A stretch of 64,000 bases of DNA, from positions 13,942,772 through 14,006,771 of the forward strand of contig OY741271.1 of NCBI GenBank assembly GCA_963514095.1, in the 5' to 3' direction. Shown piece after piece: positions 14,516-25,900 of this stretch. The position numbers and the translations under genes are program-made. Under the pieces are notes generated by a model. That model saw only the letters and a list, made by a program, of their open reading frames with translations, did not search any database and was not told the origin of the DNA. Source of the DNA: Eutrigla gurnardus. Lineage: Eukaryota > Chordata > Actinopteri > Perciformes > Triglidae. Positions within the stretch are counted from its first letter, which is position 1. Every line of letters starts with the position of its first letter.

Positions 14516-14912
14516 TGGCTTTGGCATTCAATATCACAGCGAATGAGGAGTTTTTTTGGTGCTGAAGCGCATCTCTGAATCGACGTTACGCTAGAAATGA
14601 GCCGGTGTACGGTTTGAGATAGAGCAGACACGAGGGAAGGGATGGGAGCCTTTCTCTTCCTCCTGCTGCATGTCATGCACTGCTAGCTCGCGTACCCACA
14701 TCCTGTATTAGCACAAAATGAGCTAGCCCCGGTGCCTGACGTGGGCTCTCAGTCAAGTGTAACAAACGTAAGAGTAACATAAAGGGAAGAAACTGCCGGT
14801 TTGAACGATGCTGGTTAGCCCAGACAGCTGAGACACGTAGCTAGCTTGAAAATCTGCTATAGCATCCCCGTCACCCCCCATATCAGCCCACCGGCCCCCT
14901 CCCCTCCTTTAC

Positions 14913-14997
14913 CTTCAGACAGCTCCAGATCCAACTCCGCCAATTGGTCTCTAACCTCTTTTGGCAGGGCGGACAAATCCACGCCGCGGTCTGCCAT
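14913..14997 (-). CDS. dip2b: dip2b first coding exon (partial gene)
   Basis: The minus strand encodes 28 residues starting MADRGVDLSALPKEV and ending in the acidic helix LAELDLELSE, then one base of a split Gly codon before a GTAAAG donor at 14912-14911. This is the N-terminus of Disco-interacting protein 2. In human DIP2A and DIP2B the same segment reads LAELELELSEGDITQ, and exon 1 closes near that Gly. It starts the DMAP1-binding domain; the rest of DIP2, with two acyl-CoA-synthetase-like domains, is not in the window. The start ATG has a strong context (GCCATGG). I prefer DIP2B over DIP2A or DIP2C because of the ALPKEV-type spacer and because larp4 lies nearby, as LARP4 and DIP2B do in human. 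The gene continues beyond position 1. The paralogue assignment is less certain than the family. Confidence 0.85.
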
Positions 14998-15002
14998 GGC
15001 TT

Positions 15003-15180
15003 CGCCGATAAATACGAGTGTAGTCTAGTTGAAGAGGAACCAGTCCGTTATGAGTAAGTGGGGGAAAAAAATAAAAACAAGACGCCCTCCCTCAAGAGCC
15101 AAAACAAGCATCAGAGTGGGAGCGACGGTCCATCCGCACGGTTGGCCCTTCCGCCATAATGGGTAAAAAAAACTCACCAA
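15003..15180 (-). promoter_or_regulatory. dip2b: dip2b 5' UTR and CpG-type promoter
   Basis: This GC-rich, TATA-less stretch lies just upstream of the dip2b start codon. On the plus strand, CTTCCGCCATAAT at about 15149-15160 combines an ETS core (CTTCCG) with a YY1-like core (ATGGCGG on the minus strand), a pairing common near start sites of housekeeping vertebrate genes. Transcription probably begins at about 15050-15150, but the sequence does not fix the site. A 16-bp E-box palindrome lies 30 bp further upstream. Confidence 0.6.
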
Positions 15181-15189
15181 CGGCAACGA

Positions 15190-15205
15190 GCGGTCACGTG
15201 ACCGC
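15190..15205. promoter_or_regulatory. 16-bp perfect palindrome with CLEAR-type E-box (GTCACGTGAC)
   Basis: The 16 bases GCGGTCACGTGACCGC form a perfect palindrome around CACGTG. The central GTCACGTGAC equals the CLEAR consensus recognised by TFEB/TFE3/MITF, and USF and MYC/MAX also bind CACGTG. It lies about 195 bp upstream of the dip2b start codon, a plausible promoter position. Binding is inferred, not shown. Confidence 0.6.
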
Positions 15206-15308
15206 CTTTACCTCGCCTGTACGTTAATGCGCTGCATCCAGGAGAAGCCACACTAAAACAGTGGCTCCCCCTGGCGGCTCCCTGGCAGAAACACGCAGAA
15301 ACACGCAG

Positions 15309-15309
<1 letters not shown>

Positions 15310-15403
<94 letters not shown>
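15310..15403. repeat. (AC)n microsatellite upstream of dip2b
   Basis: About 47 AC units lie some 310 bp upstream of the dip2b start codon. They are preceded by a short ACACGCAGAA tandem repeat (15292-15310). Alternating purine-pyrimidine DNA of this length can adopt Z-form. Any effect on the promoter is inference. Confidence 0.95.
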
Positions 15404-15405
<2 letters not shown>

Positions 15406-18400
15406 GACACCTTATTGTTGGGTAATGTACCATTTCACCATGTCATTCTTAGTCATGACACTTCCGGCGGATCCTGGGTGCCTTGGTGAATCCATCACTC
15501 GCAGAAAAACATTAAATATTGGGAAAGATTATAAAATGATGTGCAATCTTTTTCACCAGTACACCTATAATGTGTCCAGAATGGGTGGAAAAAGTTCCAG
15601 AACAGCCTACATAAACCTAGATTAGGAATTAGTCAGAGTGAGCAACAGCCCAGGTGAACCACAGTCCCAGTTTCACTGTGTGATAATTTGATTGATTGCA
15701 CGTTCACACAAGTAATCACACAAAGAAATGGACAGACAAAAGAAGGGCACTAAATAACTGTAAATGCATGTGTAGACTGAGCTGTGACTTTCGTGGTTAA
15801 TTGTTTCAAAATGTCAGAAAATAGTGAAGAATGCCCATCACGTGTCCACAATGATTAAGGTGATGTTTACAAATATGTTTCCTATTATATTTTTTTATTT
15901 TGTTATTTGTGTTGAAGCTAAAAGCAGTACATCTTTGGCACTGCTTAAAAAAGTAGTAGCTCTATTGGACTGTTATAGACATGCTATGCTAACTGATGGA
16001 CACTTAAAGGCAACATGAGTGTTGAAGAATGTGGGGGTGGAGGGGTGTTTGGCAGGTTAATCAAGGGTTGGATTAACTACTTAATTTTATTTTGTACCTA
16101 AATTCATGTAAGAATACATCAAAAGGCCAATGTGGCATTGTGACTGAAACCATTCTAAAAATAAACATACCCTCCCAACCACTCCCTCTGCAATTAAGGG
16201 CTGCTTACAAAAAGTTACGATTGTGTTTTTCTTATAAGAAACACGGACATCGTCTTATAAGGACAACAAGCTTCAAAGCAAACTTGACATAACGGCATAA
16301 TTGTAGACTACTGTGTCACTTCTGTGACTTGAGCGCAGTACAAAAACATCAAATTAAAAGCAGGGCTGCAGCAAGGATTTTAGAAATACTGAGATTAAAA
16401 TTCCAGCCTCTAAATACACACCGCAGCACCTCGGAAATGTTTTTATATTTTAAAGTCGAAGTGTTTTATCCTATCTTCAGTAAATATTACTTCCCAACAT
16501 GACGAAGTCAAAATGCCAAATTAAAAGTTTAAATGCTTTCCTCCACACTACCAGGAATAACATTCTAGATGCTGAATAATTTTATCTATGAATGTTTTGA
16601 TCCAAATGCAGTCCAATTTAACATTTTTAAGTGTAAAATAAATAGGATAAGTCTATAAAATAATCACAATGTGTGTATTTTTAATTGTAGAATATAACCG
16701 CAGGCTGCTGCGTGCTCCTAAGTCCCAGAAACACACAAAGGACTCAAAGAGGACTTGGAGACTTAGTCCTTCAAAGAAAGTTGAAGTACATGAAACAAAT
16801 ATTCAAGTACAGGAACCATAGTACTTGTAATTTTTGCTCCTCTCTATACAGCAATTAGTAAAATCACAATCTTGGCAGCCCATGAACAACTAGGAATAAA
16901 GCAGCAATGTTCCAGCATACAGAATATTCTTTCATACCACATTTAACCAGTTTCCAGTTGTTTATAGCAAACGTACAGATGACACCTCTTTGTTGTTGTT
17001 GTTGTGAATCTAAACAGACAACAAACAGGCAAAACTGTATAAATGTTCATTAAGATGTAGTTTCTTTAATTAAAACTGCAGCACTGTAAGTGTTCATAGT
17101 ATTCCACTTGGACATGCATGGAAAAGTAAATATATTCATATAGTACAGATATGTACAGTTCAAGGACAATTTTTGAAATCATCAGTCCAACAATGGGAGT
17201 GTGAAAAAACATTAAAATACAATGCAACTTTCACATTGTTGCATTTTTTCATTAAATTGCTCTTTTCACAACAATTCTAGGTAACATTAATATGCCAAAG
17301 ACTGTAACGGCGATTGTTAGTTGACCAATTAAAAAAATAAGTTAGAAGAGCAGTCAAAAGACAAGACCAAATTCATCGTTAGAGATCTAACCAAGGGGGA
17401 TAAAAATCACTTTTTGAAAAAAGGACTAATGACAGTTCATGTAGAGAAACCAAACAAACAGAAGAGAAATCTGCGTGTTAAAGAAATCTGTTTCTATATT
17501 CATCAGTACAATCAGAAGCGTTACGACAAAGGTTGCTGGAAAAAAACAAAAGTGCTGAAAATAGCACACAACACAAGAAAACAAGAAATGACAGAAAAGG
17601 TGCCAAGGACATGAATTACATGAAAGCTAGATATAGTTTGACTTTTCATTTCATATGAACAATCGTCTATAAGGGGACTGCCAGCCAAATATAGTGCCAG
17701 CTCCGTAGTACAACAAAACACTGGGGTCGCCATTGGGACTGTAGGACTAAAGGTTCAGTCAAAAAGGTGAAAGGTTTTAAAGTTGCTGAGCAAATTTCCA
17801 TTAACATATACAGTACAGATAGAAAATATGATTTTTTTTTTTTAAACAATGGGATATCTCTGAAAAAACCAAGAGGACAAGAGAACTGCAAACATTTTAA
17901 ATGAACAGAAATACAAAAGGAACAATAAACCTGCATTATTTTAGTGCATAACGACGTGTCCGTTTGTTAGTGGACAGATATCATGTTTCTGAAATATGAC
18001 ATCTTGCAAATATAAGATCCTATCAGACAAATTAAGCAAGACAGATATACTGAGGGGGAAAAACAACAGCAGCAAACTGCTTGTTCAGGTGTTTATGTAA
18101 AAATATACTGATTATTTTGGTAAAATATCGTGGGCATGATTTCTAAAGAACTGGAGGCATTCATAAATAGTCACAAGATATCTGAACGTTTTCCTCCCTC
18201 AAAGCTTTTACCGGTGAAGATAACTTTGCTGTGTCTCTCCACCAGATGGCAGGCAAGTATTGTATCGTGTAAGGTCACTGCAGAAAGACTGATGGTTAAA
18301 TTAACCGTTTTAAAGGATTTGAGGACTCTTCAACAAGTATATATTTTGTTTCTCATCTGTTTTTTGTTTTTTCCGAAATTAAGAAATTCAGACAAATATT

Positions 18401-18873
18401 TCCCTACGGCTCCACTGCTTCCACATGAGCAAATCTGTGTGTTTTAGGGGATATCGGAGGCACCAATGTGATCTTAAGGCAAAAAATTATCAGACATTGC
18501 GTGTAAGTGCAAGTAACAAGCAGGGATATACTGTAGATTGTGTCACTATGACCTCTGAGTCGCAAAATAACAGTCAGGCTATTTACGTTGTGTCCCCCAG
18601 AACAAGGACATGGTGGTCTTTGGAGATGAAGATATCTGATTTGTAGTCATTATGGCTTTGTTTAGGTTTGGTAAGGAGCAAAGAGACTGGGTTCATTGCA
18701 CTTCCAACGAGCAGCATGGATGTGCAACCATCCTGAGAGGTGTGAAAATAACAGTTACAGTAAGTCCAGGGCTCACACAGAGAAACACAGTCACTAGAAT
18801 AGTTTCATATAAAAAGGAAAGGGATCCACTTACAAACCAATAAACAAGCAAAACTGCTTGTTTAAGAGGAAAG

Positions 18874-18900
18874 TGAGGAGGAGGAGGAGGAGGAGGGGGG
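18874..18900. repeat. (GAG)n / G-rich tract
   Basis: About seven GAG units end in a run of G. In the minus-strand atf7 transcript this would be a CTC-rich pyrimidine tract within the likely 3' UTR. Confidence 0.85.
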
Positions 18901-19188
18901 AGGTTGAATTCCCTTCAGGTCAGAAACCATTGCTCAAGCACACTAATTTTAAGGTAATACACTGTCAACCCAACATGTTTTGGTTGTGTGGACTAATCTG
19001 AGAGGGTGTGCAGATTAATAAAAAAAATATATAGCTGCACATGGCTGTATCAAGAACATAACACCCTAATAGAAAAAGTCACATGCTAACAATCCAGCTA
19101 TCAACGTATCGGATCAGGAGTAGGCAAACTGCTATGTTCTGATGCACATAAATATACCGTATACGCACAGAGCTAACCACACACACAG

Positions 19189-19194
19189 TTTATT
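19189..19194 (-). terminator. atf7: Candidate proximal poly(A) signal of atf7
   Basis: A minus-strand AATAAA lies about 720 nt downstream of the atf7 stop codon. It is the first canonical hexamer I found after the stop. Use is unproven, and more distal signals exist. Confidence 0.4.
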
Positions 19195-19910
19195 CATTTA
19201 TCATTAAGGGGAGTAATTGAGGTATGGTTTTGGGTCCGTGTTGAGATCACCTTGAGGTGGAACCGTTTACAAAAGGATTGAGCGAATATTTGAGATCCGA
19301 GTCCCTACTGCATCTTTGGAGCTAAGGATGTATAGCTGTGACGGTGTGTGTGTGGGTGTGTGTGCATGGCTAAAAAGTTGAGGAGCACAAGGCACAATTC
19401 CCTGCTGAAAACACTGTAAAGCCCCACGTGTTGTTTGGTATATGATTTGATCGAGAATGTTTATGCAACACCCGTGTGTTAAACTGTGCACACGTGTCCA
19501 CATAGGAGGTTCATTACAGGCGTTCACTCAGAGCGACGCTGTCCTACAGTCCAGTGAAGAGTCATTTTTGACTGAGGGTGAGGAGAGATGAACGGGTAAG
19601 CACAGATGGGGGGGGGAAACGAGGATGGGAGGTTGGAGTCCAGCCCCTGTAGTCTATGGCAAAGTGAACAGGAAGCTCTCTCAAAAGTCTCAGTCCATTC
19701 CCAGAAGGCTGCTGCTGAGCTCCAGGCCACAGCATGATGGCTCCGCAGGAGGCTCGGAGAGAGCAGAGGAGCGTAGTGAGGAGCAAAGGGCAAGATGAGA
19801 AATTTGTACTTCTAGATGGGGGAAAGTTGGGAGGAGGGGGGTTCCTCTGCTCTTCTTTACCCCTGGGTGACGAGGAGTGAGCCAAGTCTGGGCCATGGTG
19901 GCATCGCTCA

Positions 19911-22900
19911 TCATCTGGCAGCAGATTGAGACTGTGCAGCCATGATAATGTGAGAGGCTCCGCTCTCAGCCCTCTGCTGCTGGCCCATTCCTGCCAACAC
20001 AGACATAGCCATGGCCTCAGCTGCTGCCCTTGAGCTCAGGCCGTTGTGCCCTGCAGAGGGGCTATGCAAAGAGCTGTGTTGGATCACCGGGGCAGGGGAA
20101 CCTGTAGGCTCTGAGGTGTCTTTCATGCTCTCATCTGCAACTATACAGAAAAAAAAAAAGACGACACAAGTACAGATTTATACTTAAACTTAACTTTTCA
20201 GTTAACCTTGAATACACTTCTTTCCAGCATTACTGAATAGCTGCGCACATGATCTTTGTTGTTTAACTGTATCCCCAGGGAACTGTTTAAGAACCATTCA
20301 GACCAGGTAAGTAAAACAGCATCCTTTTATAAAAGGTTCACCTAAGTAGGCAGTCTTCTTCTGTAGGTTGGTCACAGGACAGTCCTTGTGGGCTAGCAGC
20401 AGCTGCTTCAAATGAGCCACCTCGTTCCGCAACAGAGACACTTCGTTCTGAAGGATCAGAAAATAAGGACTTTCAACATTTTTCAATAATTCATAGATAA
20501 GTCACATCATAGTTCGAGATACAGTTCACATAAAAGAAAAATCAGCACTAAATTAGCGGGTTTAACTTAACAATTGGGCGTGCTTGAAGCTTGTTCTTGT
20601 GAAATCCTTACTGTACTGATATACTGTTGCACTTTCTTCCAACACTTGTACTTATTGTAAGTGGCTTTGGATAAAAGCGTCTGCTAAATGTCCTAAATGT
20701 AAATGTAACCCTGGGGTGTATTATTCAAAACAAAGAGACCTTAAAAACTTTATTCCCTAATGGATTTTTAATAATCTTTTTAGCTCTAAAAGGAGTTAAC
20801 AATCTAGTTCCCACTGCAATACAGCTTACAATGGAGAAGTGGTCATGTCAAGTAAAAAAATTAACCTCAAACCACCAAATAACACAATGATGTGAAACAA
20901 GTTGTCATTAGTCAAGTTGCAACTATTCGTGAAAATACCCAATGCTGTACAGACTTCCCCAGCAGGTTGGCAGCGATTGTGACGATTAACACGCTAACAA
21001 AGGCTTCCCACAGGCCACATTTCATCTTCACCCACCCACTCCAGGCCCACTCACCGACAGCGAGACGTTCATGTTGCAGAGCTCCTCAGCCTTCTTCTCT
21101 AGCGAGCTGACCCACAGTTTGCGTTTCTGTCTACAGCGCGATGCCGCTGCCCGATTTCTCTCGAGGAATCGCTGCCTTCGCTCATCTGGGTCATCTTCTG
21201 CCGTCCGCCGCCGCCGCCCACCTGTAGGCTGTGCTGGAGATACCTAGAGGGAGAAGAGGGTAAGGGTGAGAAGGAAACAAAGAGACAGGGGAGCGGAGCG
21301 GAAGAAACACAAGATCGAAAAGGGAAGTTTGAGTCACAGTTTCGTTATTTTAGTCAGAGCACATTATAGTCAACTCACTACAAGAAGTACAACCCAACAT
21401 TCTAACTGAAACACGTGGTATATCATATATCAAACAAAGTTTAGCCCGGTTACTTTCTGAGATTTTCCAGATGTAAGTGCCACCACAGTTATTGAGTTAA
21501 AAGGGGAGAGATGCCCATTTTCAGGATTTTTTGTTTTCTATCAACTTCATTATTTGACACACAATTACAACAACTGATGTAGTTGTTTTTTCTCTGGGTA
21601 CTCCAGCTTCCTCCCACAGTCCAGTGAAATGCAGTTTAGATTAATTGATGGCTCTAAATCGATTGTGAATGGTTGTCTGTCTCCATGTGTCAGCCCTGTG
21701 ATATACTGGCAGATAAGCAGTTACAGATAATGGATGGATGCTCTTGAAAGTCATGTTACAGTTAGGTCCTTGACTACTGACTGCTAACACAGTGTACCTG
21801 AGGTTGTGCAGGTGATGGAGCATCTGGATGTTGGACTAGCAGCTGGCTCTGCTCTGCCCTCTGAGGTATCATGGGGCTGCCGCCCATGGCCATGATCCCC
21901 ATACTGTATCCCGATGGGCTCTGCTGGGACAGTGCAGCCTTCAGACGCTGTGGGAGAGTTATAACAAGCACACATTTTAGAATTTACAGCCCAAACCAAC
22001 AGTATTAACTGTGTAATGTAAAAACTATAACTGGCTTTATAACTGCAGAAAAGATCTAAGCATCGGAAAAAAAAAAAAAATCACAGGTCAGATTAAATAT
22101 CAATAGCACTACATTTTATGTTCTACTTCATGTTCACTCCTAAACTAATTTATAGTATCAGCAACAATAACTTGGCTTAAAATTAGTTATTAACCTTGAA
22201 TACATCCTAAAGTAAGTTGTTAATCACACATGTGCAGCAGATGTACTGTGGGATGATGTTTGTGTTGTGATATTCTGCTTTTGACACACTGCAATGCAAT
22301 ACACATTGGCAATACACCTGATGGATCTCTTATGTTTTCACAATGTAATCAAATAAGCACCAGGTTGTAGAGCCCTTTGCCTCAAGAAAAATCCAACTTT
22401 TAGAGAGCATGAATTTAAAAAGGTGCTCTAATTCTGCAGACATCTGTGTCCATGCTGACCTGACAGTGTCACACAGATTTCAGCTTGTTTTCAAGTTTTT
22501 AGCAGCACAACCATGTGACATCCTGTTCTGTACCAACCCTTTTGCACTGGGTTCAACTTGTGGAGGCCTTGTAGCTAATGTGAGTCAACTAAAGTTATAT
22601 GTTCTCAGAACAATTTGCAGATGATTTTGCTCTGGGATATGATGCTTTATCCAGCAGAGAGTAATAAGGCGGGGGCTGAAAATATATTGCGTATTTATTA
22701 TTAAATAGTTTGAAACCCTTCTACACATTATTTTGACGACAAGGTTAGAAAATGTGGGTGAAACCTAAATTGCGGTCCTGGGGAACAGCTGAGCAAGCAG
22801 GCATATCAGCGTTTTCCACACCAGGCCGACGGTCAGCAGGTGGCAAATTTGAGCATCTGTGGTTTTTTGGGGTTTGTTCCCACTATTGGCATAAGTCGGC

Positions 22901-25900
22901 AATTGAACATGTTGATTGGCTGTTCTGCTGAACAAATCAGTGCACAAGAAGAGAAACTGAAGTGAGGAAAAAAAGGTGTTAAATTGTGGCAAACTGGCTG
23001 CTTTTTGTCATGTAAGTATCATAAACTGCTTGTATATCGGCAGGCCTAGGTCTGACAATTAGACTACCACTACCTGCATTTATGAAGAGTTATCTCCTCT
23101 CACACAAGCATAGAACAATCCCTTAGTCATTGAAGGACATTTTACATAGAGGGCAAATCAACATTTCTGGGTTTGTCATGTGATGATATTGGGCCCAAAA
23201 ATATTTTCCCCCATAGAGTTATATTCGTAAGGAGACATCTCTAACTCAGGTGATTCTTTTTTTTTTTTTTTTTTTTGTAAGTGAGTACAAACCCTTGATA
23301 AGACCTTATCTAAATCATAAGGTCCAAATAGTTAGAAGAATAAGTAAAACGCACTAATAGCAAGAATAGCGACCCTTCCTCTGGACCGAGGGCTGGGAGG
23401 CGGGGTTAAAGGAAATGCTAGTGCGCTTGCTTGGTCCCATGATTGTGGATGATCACAGGATGTCATTTTGTACTCGTAAGTCAAACATTTTTCATTTCAT
23501 GCGCCACTGAGCAACTTAAGTAAGAATAAACATGGCCCCGCCTCCAACGCTGCATCCAGTTCTCTTCATCCACGGTGCAGAACGTACCGACATGGCAACA
23601 TGTTAGTGGGCCGTTAGCTGTAGTCTTTGCGCTGTGTTCAATTGCCACTTCCTGCAAAGACACAGGCCACTTGAGGCGACGTAACACTCGGCCTTCGTCG
23701 CCACTAGTTCTTTGATGTCAGTTTGGTGTGTCTGTGCCTACAGGGTTTAATAAACAAGTAACTGCAGTAAAAAAGTCATATGATGAACAAACTAAGTCGG
23801 TGCAAAGGAAGGCTGGAGGGTGAAGATCGAGAGAAAAAGAACAGACAAAGAGATAAAAATAGTGAGCTAATCTAGTGCTGACCATCTTGGCCTCTGAGTG
23901 GATGCTGTAGCCAGAAGGGGAGTTAGAGCCGCTGCTGCTGCCTCCCAGAGGAGGACCAGGGATTCCAGGAATGTTGGGTACCATGCTCATGGGTCGGGCC
24001 AGCTGGAGACCAGATAAGATGCACAAATACACATGTATTCACAACGTGAACAAACGTCTTACTTATAAAACTGAAATCAAACATATTCAGACTGTCGGTC
24101 TGCCTTACATTAATGACAGAGTGCATATGTCCTGGACCAGGGAGCACAGGCACTGCCTGACCAGAGGGAAGCATCATCATGGGGTAGTGGCTGGTTGGCG
24201 AGCTAGACAGGCAGACGGGAACGGGGAGGTTCAGTCATGTTTGTGTAAATTACAATTTTATATTACAAAGTTTCTGGAACAAAGCAACTATCACCTCTTA
24301 ACTAAAATGATCCACTTAAACCTCACAAAATCCACACTTATATTCACCTCACAGAAATATAGATCAAATTTCACTTAAAAAACGTGATGTCGTGTGAAAG
24401 GAATTTTGGGGAAATATATAAAAGTGTGCAGTCACAAAAAAACATCTTTGCACTCTGAGTTTGAAAGGTTCATTCATAAGCATCATATAGGTTCAACACA
24501 GGTGTTGCAACCAGCAGATATGTAATAGTAATACAGGTAAATATGGACTGTGTGTGAACAATGTGTGCTTTTTTTAATGAAGCAAAATAGTAATTTCCCA
24601 CAAACGGATAGAAAGGTGAAGTCATGCCCTTTGTGATGTCATAGTATAATTTAGATTTGTGTCGTCTCGTCTCACACAATGTGCTAGCTAGCTGGTTAAC
24701 TTGGTTTGTTCCATGACAAATGTTATATTATCCAATGTGATTCATCCACCAACTCTTTTTATAAACCAGGAAATAAAAGAACGAGTAAGACCCGTTGTTG
24801 GTATAAGAAACCTGACTGCTTCAGAGAAACGAATGAACGTAGCTTTCTCAGCTGCACCCATGAGTAAAAAGAAGTCTTTTTTTTATTACAATAAATACTT
24901 GCGTCTCCAAAGATCCAGAGCCTAGGGTCAGAAGAAATTCTATTTTTATTTAATAATATCTGAAGTTATTCGAACCATGCATTTCCTAAATTGTTCCAGA
25001 TAAGAGCAATTCCAAAGCATATGAAGCAAATCGCCAACACAGGTTTGACATTACCGGCAATCAGGAGAGGCATTCTGATATATTTTGTGACGTCTATGTA
25101 GAGCGTAATAGGTTCTATTAAAGATGATAAATTGTATTTGTCTGTTTAGTTGAGACTAGTATAGCCTGAGACATTTTCAAGGATATTACACAAATTGACA
25201 TCGTATTCATATTCAAGATCCGATTCTTTTGTTTTTCCAATCACCAAATTAGTGTTCAGAAAACTACAAAGAAGAAATGTCCGACACATTGTAAAAAAGA
25301 AAAAAGGCTTCACTGAGCTAATGCTTTGTGGATGGTCTACATAGCTATTGCGGACCCAGTGTCTAAAATTATTTAAATATATTTTTCCATCTGCAATTTG
25401 CTTAGGGGTGTCTGGCTTATTCCATAGAGGAGTTTCTATGTAATGTGTTCAAAGTAATGAGGTATTTAAGTCAATAACAGCGTGGGCTTCTTGCCAGTTT
25501 AAGCTGAAGGGACTCTTGGTGGTAGTTAAGAGTGCTTCCTCTGCATAGGGAAGATAGAGCGTTTAAAGGAATGTGTTTTCAAAGAGCTCTAAAGCTAATT
25601 CAGGCAAATCAGGGTTAAAACGGTCATGGGAGGTCAGTAGATCGATGTTGAATTCAACTCACCCCAGAGTACGATTGGAAGGTGGTGTCTGTGTGATGAC
25701 AGAGGTGGGGGATGGCATTGTGGGCTGAAGGGCATCAAAGCCCAGGTGTAGTGGGAGGGAACCTGGACGCACAATAGTCGGGGTGGGGGCTGAACTCCTG
25801 GGTGGTGTGTCCTGGGAGAATTAGCACATCAGGTAAGTACATGATTTAAGGATCTGCCTTCTTCTCTATACCCTCATGTAATCCCCCCTCCTCCCATTCT

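Larger units (their letters stand above)
15450..19910 (-). other. atf7 3' UTR and intergenic spacer
   Basis: No coding sequence is recognisable between the atf7 stop and the dip2b promoter. The AT-rich character fits a long atf7 3' UTR. Candidate minus-strand AATAAA signals lie at 19189-19194, near 16085-16092 and near 15893-15899, so the transcript end cannot be fixed. A (GAG)n tract lies at 18874-18900. Confidence 0.5.

Noticed and set aside
14900..15200. Fish equivalent of the human DIP2B CGG repeat (FRA12A)
   Set aside because: No CGG/CCG array is present in the leader region; only scattered GC-rich words.
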